The position numbers and the translations under genes were made by a program. This document shows positions 18,886 through 26,538 of a stretch of 64,000 nucleotides of DNA, one piece after another. Position 1 is the stretch's first letter. Each line of letters opens with the position of its first letter. The notes below the pieces were generated by a model. The model searched no databases. It saw only the letters and a program-made list of their open reading frames with translations, and was not told the origin of the DNA. Location of the stretch: positions 186,001 through 250,000 of the forward strand of contig NZ_STGT01000001.1 in NCBI RefSeq assembly GCF_004912145.1, read 5' to 3'. This stretch comes from Peteryoungia rhizophila. GTDB taxonomy: Bacteria > Pseudomonadota > Alphaproteobacteria > Rhizobiales > Rhizobiaceae.

Positions 18886-19863
18886 TCAGAGCCAGCCTTT
18901 CCAACGGAAAAACAGGAAGGGGATGATGGCGGACAAAAGCATGGCGAAAAGCGCCAGCGGGTATCCGAAGTTCCATCCGAGTTCCGGCATAAACTGAAAA
19001 TTCATGCCGTAGATCGATGCGACCAGGGTGGGGGGCAGGAAGACCACCGAGGCGATCGAGAAGATCTTGATGATGGCATTCTGCTCGACATTGATCAGGC
19101 CGAGCGAGGCATCGAGCATGAAGGTGATGTTGGTACCGACGAAAGCCGCATGCTCGCCGAGCGACTGGATGTCCCTGGCGACGATGGTGCAGAGTTCGGC
19201 GGCCTCTTCCTCATGCCGCACGATCGGCTGCGACTGGAGGAAAATCACGAGGCGCGACAGCGAAACGAGGCTGTCGCGCAACTTGCTGACCAGCTGGTGA
19301 TGGCTGGCGATATCGAGAAGCTTGTCTTCGAGAAAGCGCGGCGGCCGGCGCTTGGCAGCTTTTCGGTTGACAAAGATGGTGATCGACAGGGCATCGAGGC
19401 GGGCAGCAAGCATTTCCAGGATCTCGGCGGTGCGGTCGACGATTGCCTCGAGAAGGTGGCCGAGCAGCTTTGCGCCGGTATCGCACTGGCCATTCATCCG
19501 CAACAGGCTGGCGCTGAACAGCGCGAAGGATTTCGGCTCGGCGTAACGGATGGTGATCAGACGGCCGCGATACAGGATGAAGGCGACGTCGGTCAGCAAA
19601 GGATAGGTGGAATCTGTCCGGTACAGCAGCGAAGCAGTCATATAGATCGCGTCGTGCTCGACATAGAGACGGCTGGACGGCTCGATATCCTTCAGCTCTT
19701 CCGGCGTCGGAAGCGGAATCCCGATCCGGTCCTCGACGAGATGCTCTTCCTCGCGGGTCGGCTTGATCAGATCGATCCAGATGATGTCTTCGGAAAAATC
19801 GCCTTGTGCCGGCTCCATGCCGATGACTTCGACACTTCCGTCTCTTCGATAGGCCCTGATCAA
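18886..19863 (-). CDS. CorA-family magnesium/divalent metal transporter
   Basis: A 325-residue protein with a large cytoplasmic N-terminal domain and two C-terminal membrane helices. The selectivity signature GMN is present in VASIYGMNFQFMPEL, and the C-terminus is the basic FFRWKGWL. I place the start at the TTG at 19863 (LIRAYRRDG), with GAAGGTGA upstream; the open frame continues for 16 Cys-rich codons that do not look like family sequence. Upstream neighbour of kup on the same strand. Substrate (Mg2+, possibly Co2+ or Zn2+ efflux) cannot be separated by sequence alone. Confidence 0.92.
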   Translation of the reverse strand: MIRAYRRDGSVEVIGMEPAQGDFSEDIIWIDLIKPTREEEHLVEDRIGIPLPTPEELKDIEPSSRLYVEHDAIYMTASLLYRTDSTYPLLTDVAFILYRGRLITIRYAEPKSFALFSASLLRMNGQCDTGAKLLGHLLEAIVDRTAEILEMLAARLDALSITIFVNRKAAKRRPPRFLEDKLLDIASHHQLVSKLRDSLVSLSRLVIFLQSQPIVRHEEEAAELCTIVARDIQSLGEHAAFVGTNITFMLDASLGLINVEQNAIIKIFSIASVVFLPPTLVASIYGMNFQFMPELGWNFGYPLALFAMLLSAIIPFLFFRWKGWL

Positions 19864-20019
19864 GGACTGGTCACCTTCATGGCACGCGGCGCAATTAAAG
19901 CACGGACACAATCATAGACCCGGAACGAAAGCCAAAGCAATTGCTGCAGCACAGCAATGCAGCCGGTGCACGACTGGGCCCTACAACACGAGGGGGCCTT
20001 GCGGCGCTGCCGCCTCAGA

Positions 20020-21174
20020 TCACTCGAAGACGATCGAGGGCGCCGCGCGACCGGAGCGGGCCTTCACCTGCTCCCAGACCTTCGTCGCGATGTCGCGATA
20101 GATCTTCGCCTGCGGACCGTCGGGCTCGCTGACCACGACGGGCGTTCCGGCATCCGAGGTCTCGCGGATGGAGATGGTGAGCGGCACCTCGCCGAGGAAA
20201 GGCACGCCGATGGTCTCGGCTTCCGTCCTCGCACCGCCATGGCCGAATATGTCGTAGCGATTGCCGGTATCGGGAGCGATGAAGTAGCTCATGTTTTCGA
20301 CGATGCCGAGCACCGGCACCTCGACCTTGTTGAACATGTTCAACCCCTTGCGGGCATCGATCAGGGCCAAGTCCTGCGGCGTAGAGACGATGACGGCGCC
20401 TGACAGCGGCACCTGCTGGGCCATGGTCAGCTGCGCGTCGCCGGTGCCGGGCGGCATGTCCACCACGAGCACGTCGAGATCGCCCCAGGCGACTTCGCGC
20501 AGCATCTGCATCAGCGCCGACTGGACCATCGGCCCACGCCAGATCATCGCCGTGCCCTCGTCGACGAGGAAGCCCATGGACATGACCTTGATGCCATAAT
20601 TTTCCATGGGCACGATGATGCGGTTCTCGATCTGCTGCGGGCGACCGGTAATGCCCAGGAGGCGCGGCATGGAGGGGCCGTAGACGTCGGCGTCGAGAAT
20701 ACCGACACGCAAGCCGTTGGCTTTCAGCGCGAGCGCCAGGTTGACCGCGGTCGTCGACTTGCCGACGCCGCCCTTGCCGGAGGCGACCGCGATGATGGCA
20801 TCGATGCCGGGTACGCCGGCCTTCGTGCGTTGCGGACCACTCGGGGCCGGCCCATGATTGTGGGCGTGTCCATGCGCGGGCGCCGACGGCTGCGGCCGGG
20901 GCGGTGGTGGTGCAGAGCCCTGCTTGCGCTCGGCGGTCAGGCTGACCACGGCGCCCTTCACGCCCGGCAGCGCCTTGACCGTGCGTTCGGCGGCCTGGCG
21001 CAGCGGTTCGAGTGCCTGGGCGCGCTCGGCCGGCACATTGATGGAAAAATAGACCTTGGCGTCGGAAATGAAGACATCGGAGACCATGCCCAGATCGACG
21101 ATATTGCCGTCGAGATCGGGCCCCCGGATTCCCTTCAGCGCCTCAATCACCTGATCACGCGACAGTTCGGTCAT
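20020..21174 (-). CDS. mrp: Mrp/ApbC iron-sulphur cluster carrier ATPase
   Basis: A 384-residue P-loop protein that binds and transfers Fe-S clusters. Residues 1-85 are a MIP18/DUF59 domain; a Pro/His-rich linker follows (HGHAHNHG at 101-108); the ATPase begins with ASGKGGVGKSTTAVN (P-loop 133-140). The CxxC cluster motif of bacterial Mrp proteins is absent: the equivalent loop reads NMSYFIAPDTGNRYDIFG, as in some other alphaproteobacteria, so cluster binding must differ. ATG 21174 is used; the open frame extends 25 codons upstream without family character. Confidence 0.93.
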   Translation of the reverse strand: MTELSRDQVIEALKGIRGPDLDGNIVDLGMVSDVFISDAKVYFSINVPAERAQALEPLRQAAERTVKALPGVKGAVVSLTAERKQGSAPPPPRPQPSAPAHGHAHNHGPAPSGPQRTKAGVPGIDAIIAVASGKGGVGKSTTAVNLALALKANGLRVGILDADVYGPSMPRLLGITGRPQQIENRIIVPMENYGIKVMSMGFLVDEGTAMIWRGPMVQSALMQMLREVAWGDLDVLVVDMPPGTGDAQLTMAQQVPLSGAVIVSTPQDLALIDARKGLNMFNKVEVPVLGIVENMSYFIAPDTGNRYDIFGHGGARTEAETIGVPFLGEVPLTISIRETSDAGTPVVVSEPDGPQAKIYRDIATKVWEQVKARSGRAAPSIVFE

Positions 21175-21517
21175 TTCAATATTCTTTCCGCTCGGTCTTC
21201 CATGTCTGCGAATGCAGATAATGGAGCAGGAGGCGTTCGCCAACAGCAAAAGCGGCGACGAGGTGCGACCATTGCGGCAGAAACAGACAAGCCGCCTGCG
21301 GAGAGCACCCCCCGCGGCGGCTTGTCAGGCTGCACCCTTTGTAGGGTGTCGTGCAACGTCCCCTCTGGACTGACACTTTGAATGCAGGAAGCGTGCCAGA
21401 CGAAAAGTAACCGGAAATGCAGGCTGAAGGCGACACAAGGCGCCGAAGACAGGGCAAAATGCCAGCAAAGTAGGCGGCGCCCAGGCATGGCGCACAAAAA
21501 TGCACCAGCGTTTACAC
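21175..21517. other. Gene-free stretch between mrp and the LuxR regulator
   Basis: About 340 bases. No credible coding frame. It holds a small hairpin CACCCT-TTGT-AGGGTG at 21333-21348 and otherwise nothing recognisable. Both flanking genes are on the minus strand, so the promoter of mrp should lie here. Confidence 0.4.
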
Positions 21518-22255
21518 TTACTTGATCAAGCCGAGGCGCAGCGCCTTGGCGACCGCCTGGGTGCGGTTCACCGCGTCCAGCTTTTTGGTGGCACGGTTGA
21601 GGTAGTGATTGATCGTGTGCTCGGAGAGGGTCAGGATCTCGGCGATCTCGACACTGGTCTTGCCGGCGGCCGTCCAGTTCAGGCAATCGAGCTCGCGTTC
21701 GGTCAGCATGTCGCTGCTGCGGCTGTCCATCTCGCGGATCTCGGCGAGCCGATTGAAGATATGGGCCGCGAGATAGGCGAGCTCCATCATTTCCCGGGTG
21801 TCGAAAGGCTCGCGATCACCGATGAAAGAGATGGCGCCGCGGGCGCCGGCCGCATCGTGAACCGGGAAGTAGGCCCCGCGGTTCATGCGGAAGCGGGTGA
21901 AAAGAGCCTTGGAAACTTCGCCGGACTTGGCGTCGCGCTGAAGTGCCACATCGTCGATGTCGAAGCGCAGCGGGATCGAAGAGCGCCGCAGATGCGCAAG
22001 CACTGGGCTTCCCGCCAATAGCGACACCTGATCGAATTCCGTCAGAAGATCGGCGGGCCAGTTGGTAATGATCGAACTGCTGCCCAGGTCCTGCGCGGTG
22101 GAGCCTGGCATGTTGAGCACCATGAAGGCGCGGGCGCCATAGAGTTCGGTCACGCGCTTCATGAAACGAAAGACGTCGAACTGGGTCTTGAAGACCTTTA
22201 CATCGGCGACCAAGCCTTCGACGCGGGCGGCAGATGCCATGTCCTGGTTCGTCAT
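21518..22255 (-). CDS. LuxR-type transcription regulator (quorum-sensing-like solo)
   Basis: A 245-residue protein with an autoinducer-binding-like N-terminal domain (about 15-165) and a LuxR HTH at about 178-235 (LTERELDCLNWTAAGKTSVEIAEILTLSEHTINHYL region). The residues that contact acyl-homoserine lactone in TraR are altered: the expected Trp/Tyr pair aligns with Leu and Phe in NWPADLLTEF, and the Asp-Pro aligns with Ser83-Pro84 in LLAGSPVLAHL. No luxI gene is near. It may sense another ligand or none. ATG 22255 is used; a GTG directly precedes it in frame. Confidence 0.88.
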   Translation of the reverse strand: MTNQDMASAARVEGLVADVKVFKTQFDVFRFMKRVTELYGARAFMVLNMPGSTAQDLGSSSIITNWPADLLTEFDQVSLLAGSPVLAHLRRSSIPLRFDIDDVALQRDAKSGEVSKALFTRFRMNRGAYFPVHDAAGARGAISFIGDREPFDTREMMELAYLAAHIFNRLAEIREMDSRSSDMLTERELDCLNWTAAGKTSVEIAEILTLSEHTINHYLNRATKKLDAVNRTQAVAKALRLGLIK

Positions 22256-22607
22256 CACACACAGATCCTAACCGGATCACCGGTCATGATTTTCGGGAAG
22301 CTTGTCGAAGACGTATACGTCAAATGTTTTAGCTACCTGCCATTGGCCACAAATCGGAAAGGCCTGATGAACTCCAAGCGTCACGCCATCACTTCAAGTC
22401 CGGCCACACACCTGTTCTTCGGACCTGCAACGGACTGTGAGAAAGACACCTGAGGTGATGCGAAAACGAATCTCTTCCCTCGGGTGCTGGAGCATAGACT
22501 TGTAAAGCTCACAGGGTCCAGATACCCCATCAATTTTACCGTAAACGGCTGTCTGCGACCGGAAACGCGCGGCTAGGTAGAGATCACCATCGACAAGGAG
22601 GACAGGC
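22256..22607. other. Divergent intergenic region between the LuxR regulator and the SMP-30 gene
   Basis: About 350 bases without a gene, the shared promoter region of two divergent genes. Besides the palindromes listed next I see no named element; AAGGAGGA lies just before the SMP-30 start. Confidence 0.5.
22271..22321. promoter_or_regulatory. Palindromes upstream of the LuxR regulator (possible operators)
   Basis: ACCGG-ATCA-CCGGT at 22271-22284 and a perfect 12-base palindrome GACGTATACGTC at 22310-22321 lie about 15-65 bases before the regulator start. Symmetry and position suggest protein binding sites, perhaps for autoregulation; neither matches the standard lux box closely. Confidence 0.4.
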
Positions 22608-23492
22608 GTGATTGCGACAGAAAGCTTCAACGGCAAGGTACTGACCGAGGACCGCATGGAACTGGGCGAAGGTCCGACCTACGACCCGCTCTCAGGCTCG
22701 CTCTTCTGGTTCGACATCCTCGGCAAGACGCTGTGCGAACTCGACGTCAAAGCCGGCGGCCTGAAGAAACATGCGCTCCCTTTCCTCGGCAGCGTTCTGG
22801 CCGTGATCGACGAGACGCGGCAGTTGATCGCCTCCGACCAGGGGCTCTTCCTGCGCGACAGCGTCAGCGGCACCCTGTCTTCTTACGCCGCGATCGAAGA
22901 CAAGCCGCAGAACCGTTCGAATGACGGGCGGGTGCATCCGAGCGGTGCGCTGTGGATCGGCACGATGAGCCGCACGGCCGAAACGGGAGCGGGCGCGATC
23001 TACCACGTGGCCGGCACCGTGGTGACCAAGCTTTTCAACGCCGTCAGCATTCCGAACGGCATCTGCTTCTCGCCCGACGGGTCCGTCGGCTATTTCAACG
23101 ACTCGAAGGTCAATCACATGATGCGGGTGGCGCTCGACCCCGCGACCGGGCTTCCGGTCGCCGAGCCGACCGTCTTCATCGACCAATCCCAACGCGATGG
23201 CGTCATCGACGGCTCGGTCGTCGATCTCGAGGGCACGATCTGGAATTCGAACTGGGACGGCGGCGGCGTCGACCGCTACAGCCCGGACGGTCGCCATATC
23301 GCCCGCTACGCAGCTCCGATGCGCCGCCCCACCTGCCCCGCCTTCTTTGGCGAAGGTTTGGACCGGCTCGCCGTCACCTCGTGCTTCGAGGGACTGTCGG
23401 ACGAGGAGCGGGCAGCCGATCCGCTTGCAGGAGCGACATTCGATCTCGGCGTAAGCGTGAAGGGCAAGGCCGAGCCACGCTTCAAGCTTTGA
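22608..23492 (+). CDS. SMP-30/gluconolactonase/LRE-family lactonase
   Basis: A 294-residue six-bladed beta-propeller protein. Markers are LGEGPTYDPLSGSLFWFDI at the N-terminus (metal-ligand Glu in GEGP), NDGRVHPSGALWIGTM, SIPNGICFSPDG and DGSVVDLEGTIWNSNWDGGGV with the general-acid Asp region. Family members hydrolyse sugar lactones to aldonic acids. The GTG at 22608 is preceded by AAGGAGGACAGGC. It stands alone here, so the sugar pathway is not evident; a role in removing other lactones cannot be excluded. Confidence 0.9.
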   Translation: MIATESFNGKVLTEDRMELGEGPTYDPLSGSLFWFDILGKTLCELDVKAGGLKKHALPFLGSVLAVIDETRQLIASDQGLFLRDSVSGTLSSYAAIEDKPQNRSNDGRVHPSGALWIGTMSRTAETGAGAIYHVAGTVVTKLFNAVSIPNGICFSPDGSVGYFNDSKVNHMMRVALDPATGLPVAEPTVFIDQSQRDGVIDGSVVDLEGTIWNSNWDGGGVDRYSPDGRHIARYAAPMRRPTCPAFFGEGLDRLAVTSCFEGLSDEERAADPLAGATFDLGVSVKGKAEPRFKL

Positions 23493-23516
23493 TTTCATTC
23501 CGCAATTCAAGAAGTA

Positions 23517-23540
23517 GCCGGCCCTGATGCGGGGGCCGGC
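23517..23540 (+). terminator. Hairpin after the SMP-30 gene, no T run
   Basis: GCCGGCCC (23517-23524) pairs perfectly with GGGCCGGC (23533-23540) about 25 bases after the SMP-30 stop. It lacks a T run, so termination may be inefficient or Rho-dependent. Confidence 0.45.
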
Positions 23541-23601
23541 AAACCGCCGAACGGTCATTTTGTTCCCGTCAGACGGGTAAAATAAACCTGCATCTTCTGA
23601 C

Positions 23602-23626
23602 GGAACGAAGCCGCCCCCCGGACATT
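23602..23626 (+). promoter_or_regulatory. Possible EcfG-type promoter of the PRC-barrel gene
   Basis: GGAAC at 23602-23606 followed after 16 bases by CATT (23623-23626); consensus is GGAAC-N16/17-CGTT. The gene starts about 85 bases further on. PRC-barrel proteins are frequent members of the alphaproteobacterial general stress regulon, which raises plausibility, but the -10 half is imperfect. Confidence 0.3.
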
Positions 23627-23711
23627 TTCCTCTCGAACCGACGCCGCCGCAGTCACCAAGACAACAGGCAGCGTCAGTCGCAGACCATCTCAGAGGAAAG
23701 GTAGGTCCATC

Positions 23712-24413
23712 ATGAACAAGTCTCTCAAGACCCTCGCCGCAGCCCTGCTGCTTAGCTCCACCGCCATGGCTCCGTTTGCCGTCGCACAGGATGCCACCGG
23801 CACCACGATGACTCCGCCGGCCGCAACCGATGGCGCAGCCACCCCGGCTCCCGTCACCCCTGACGCTTCCACGGACGGCACGACCGGCTCGATGGGCACC
23901 ACTGCTCAGACCACGCCCGACGCTGCCGGCTCCGCCACCTATCTGACGGAACAGGCCGAAAGCCAGATCTCGGTCAACGATTTCATGGGTCAGCCGATTT
24001 ACACCGCCGACAACCAGTCGATCGGTGACATCAACGACCTGCTGGTCGAAGACAATGGCGGCATCGTCGCAGCTGTCGTCGGCGTGGGCGGCTTCCTCGG
24101 GATCGGCGAAAAGAACGTCGCCATTCCGTTTGACAAGATCACCATCTCCCGCGAGATGGACGATTCTGCTGCCATGAACACGACGGACGGCACGGCAACG
24201 ACCGGTACGGCGGCCACAACTGACACCACGGCGACGACGGATGTCGAACGGGTTGCTGATGCCGAAGTTCGCCTCACGACGACGGAAACTGCCGAAAGCC
24301 TGACCAACGCGCCGGAATTCCGCACGCTGGATGATCAGGCTGCCGATGCAAGCAGCACGGGCGGCACGACAATGCCGACCGACGGCACCACGACCTCTTC
24401 GACGGACAATTAA
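23712..24413 (+). CDS. Secreted PRC-barrel protein with Thr-rich low-complexity tails
   Basis: A 233-residue exported protein: signal peptide (about 1-25, ending AVAQDA), a Thr/Ala/Pro-rich linker, a PRC-barrel at about 85-150 (VNDFMGQPIYTADNQSIGDI, IGEKNVAIPFDKI in pieces), and a long Thr/Ala-rich C-terminal tail. The composition suggests an extended, flexible periplasmic or surface protein. PRC-barrels mediate protein interactions; no enzyme motif is visible. Transcription ends at the terminator at 24447. Confidence 0.85.
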   Translation: MNKSLKTLAAALLLSSTAMAPFAVAQDATGTTMTPPAATDGAATPAPVTPDASTDGTTGSMGTTAQTTPDAAGSATYLTEQAESQISVNDFMGQPIYTADNQSIGDINDLLVEDNGGIVAAVVGVGGFLGIGEKNVAIPFDKITISREMDDSAAMNTTDGTATTGTAATTDTTATTDVERVADAEVRLTTTETAESLTNAPEFRTLDDQAADASSTGGTTMPTDGTTTSSTDN

Positions 24414-24446
24414 TCCTCGAACGAGGGGCGTATCTCGGTCCTGACG

Positions 24447-24470
24447 GGCGGCGCTTCGGCGCCGCCTTTT
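24447..24470 (+). terminator. Intrinsic terminator after the PRC-barrel gene
   Basis: Perfect 8-bp stem GGCGGCGC (24447-24454) and GCGCCGCC (24459-24466) with a TTCG tetraloop, followed by TTTT. Confidence 0.88.
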
Positions 24471-24479
24471 CCGTTTCTG

Positions 24480-26522
24480 CTACAGCAAACTGCAATAACG
24501 CAGCGCATCATAGATTGCCGCATGGATATTGCGGCTCTCGACCGCATCGCCGATGCGCAACAGCTCGAACTCAGCCGCCTCGTCCTTCATCGGCAGCGGA
24601 TACTGCCGTGCGATGAGAGCCGAATAATCCACAGCGCCCCGATTTCGCGACAGGGGCTTCAGCTCAAGGTAAAGATCGGCATTGGCCATGGTGCCATGTT
24701 CGACCACCACCTGGGCGACGCGGCGTTCCACGGTCACATCCGAAAAATCCGAGCCAAGCGTGGCGACCAGTCCATTGCCTTCCCGGCGAACACCGGCCAG
24801 CCTTGTATTGATCGTGACCCTGACGTTCTTCTCCGCAAAGGTCTTTGCGTAGGGCACATGGTTCATGCCGCCCATCTCGGGCGCAAAGAAGCGCTCGGGC
24901 GAAACCAGTTCAAGCTCGACACCCGCATTGGCGATGACTTCCGCAGCACTCATGCCCTGATGGCCGCCATTGTCGTCGAAGAGCAGGACGGGGCCTTCCG
25001 GCTTTACGGCACCGGCCAGGATATCCCAGCTCGACGTGACGAGATCCTCGCCATGTTCGAGTTCCGACGACTGGGCTATGCCGCCGGTGGCGACCACGAC
25101 CACATCCGGCTCGAAGGCGAGCACGTCGTCAGCGCCAGCATAGGTGTCATAATGGATGGTCACGCCGAGACGATCCAACTCGGCCAAGCGCCAATCGACG
25201 ATACCAACCATTTCCCGGCGGCGCGGATTGCGAGTGAGCAGGTTGACCTGACCACCGGCCTTGCCCGAGGCTTCGAGGACTTCGACCTGGTGGCCGCGCT
25301 CGGCCAGCACGCGGGCAGCTTCCAGCCCGGCCGGCCCTGCCCCGACGACCACGGCCTTGCGAGCTCTCTCTGCCTTGGGCAATTCGTGGGGGATCAGTGC
25401 TTCACGGCTGGTCGCAGCATTGTGGATGCAGAGAGCTTCGCCCCCTTCATAGATGCGGTCGAGACAGTAGGTCGCACCGACGCAAGGGCGGATCTGGTCC
25501 TCGCGGCCCTCGACGATCTTCCGGACGATGTGCGGATCGGCGATATGGGCACGGGTCATGCCTACCATGTCGAGTTTGCCCTCGGCGATCGCATGGCGGG
25601 CCGTTGCGACATCGGCAATGCGGGCGGCGTGGAAGACGGGGAATTTGGTCGCCGCGCGGACGTCGCCGGCGAAATCGAGATGCGGCGAGGCCGCCATGCC
25701 CTGGATCGGGATGACATTGTTGAGCGCGGCGTCGTGCTCGATGTGGCCTCTGATGATGTTCAGGAAGTCGATCTTGCCGCCAGCCGCGAAGCGCTTGGCA
25801 ATTTCCACGCCCTCGTCGCGGGAAAGGCCCTTATCCCAGTCCTCGTCGGCGACCATGCGGATGCCGACGATGAAATCCGGGCCGACAGCCTTGCGGACGG
25901 CCTCAATGACCATGTTGGAGAAGCGCATGCGATTGTCCAGCGAACCGCCGAATTCGTCGTCACGGCGATTGGTCGCAGGCGACCAGAAGCTGTCCATCAG
26001 GTGGCCATAGGCTTCAAACTCGATGCCATCGAGGCCGGCCTCCTGCATGCGGGCGGCGGCACTCGCATAGTCGGCGACGATGCGCTCGATGTCCCAGTCC
26101 TCGATTTCCTTGGGGAAATGGCGGTGCGCCGGTTCTCGGATCGGCGAAGGTGCCAGCACCGGAAGCCAATCCCCCTTGTTCCAGTTGGTGCGACGGCCAA
26201 GATGGGTGAGCTGGATCATCACGGCGCAGCCATGCTCGTGACAGTCGTCGGTCAGGCGCTTCAGATGCGGGACAACCTCGTCCTTCCAGGCGAGCAGGTT
26301 GCCGAAGGCGGGCGGGCTGTCGCGGCTGACGCTGGCGGAACCCGCCGTCATGGTGAGCGCAATGCCGCCCTTGGCCTTTTCAACATGATAGAGCCGGTAA
26401 CGCTCGGTCGGCATGCCGGCTTCCGAATAGGCCGGCTCGTGCGCCGTCGACATGATGCGGTTCTTGAGGGTGAGGTGTTTCAGCTGGAAAGGCTGGAGAA
26501 GCGGGTCCCGGCTCTCATTCAT
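24480..26522 (-). CDS. Old-yellow-enzyme/TMADH-type flavin oxidoreductase (DgcA/StcD-like N-demethylase)
   Basis: A 680-residue multidomain flavoenzyme: FMN-binding TIM barrel (1 to about 345), an iron-sulphur segment, and a C-terminal FAD/NAD(P) domain with VVVGAGPAGLEAARVL (391-406). It resembles trimethylamine dehydrogenase and the rhizobial or pseudomonad N-methyl-amino-acid demethylases (dimethylglycine, N-methylproline). Cluster Cys are 347, 353 and 365; Ala350 stands where TMADH has a fourth Cys. It begins 16 bases after the mttB-like gene, so the two are probably one operon. The probable reaction is oxidative demethylation of a methylated amino acid, releasing formaldehyde; the exact substrate is unknown. 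Confidence 0.88.
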   Translation of the reverse strand: MNESRDPLLQPFQLKHLTLKNRIMSTAHEPAYSEAGMPTERYRLYHVEKAKGGIALTMTAGSASVSRDSPPAFGNLLAWKDEVVPHLKRLTDDCHEHGCAVMIQLTHLGRRTNWNKGDWLPVLAPSPIREPAHRHFPKEIEDWDIERIVADYASAAARMQEAGLDGIEFEAYGHLMDSFWSPATNRRDDEFGGSLDNRMRFSNMVIEAVRKAVGPDFIVGIRMVADEDWDKGLSRDEGVEIAKRFAAGGKIDFLNIIRGHIEHDAALNNVIPIQGMAASPHLDFAGDVRAATKFPVFHAARIADVATARHAIAEGKLDMVGMTRAHIADPHIVRKIVEGREDQIRPCVGATYCLDRIYEGGEALCIHNAATSREALIPHELPKAERARKAVVVGAGPAGLEAARVLAERGHQVEVLEASGKAGGQVNLLTRNPRRREMVGIVDWRLAELDRLGVTIHYDTYAGADDVLAFEPDVVVVATGGIAQSSELEHGEDLVTSSWDILAGAVKPEGPVLLFDDNGGHQGMSAAEVIANAGVELELVSPERFFAPEMGGMNHVPYAKTFAEKNVRVTINTRLAGVRREGNGLVATLGSDFSDVTVERRVAQVVVEHGTMANADLYLELKPLSRNRGAVDYSALIARQYPLPMKDEAAEFELLRIGDAVESRNIHAAIYDALRYCSLL

Positions 26523-26538
26523 GCTTCATGCGTCCTAT

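Noticed and set aside
21176..21505. 109-codon minus-strand frame between mrp and the LuxR gene
   Set aside because: Cys-rich, no conserved pattern and no clear ribosome site.
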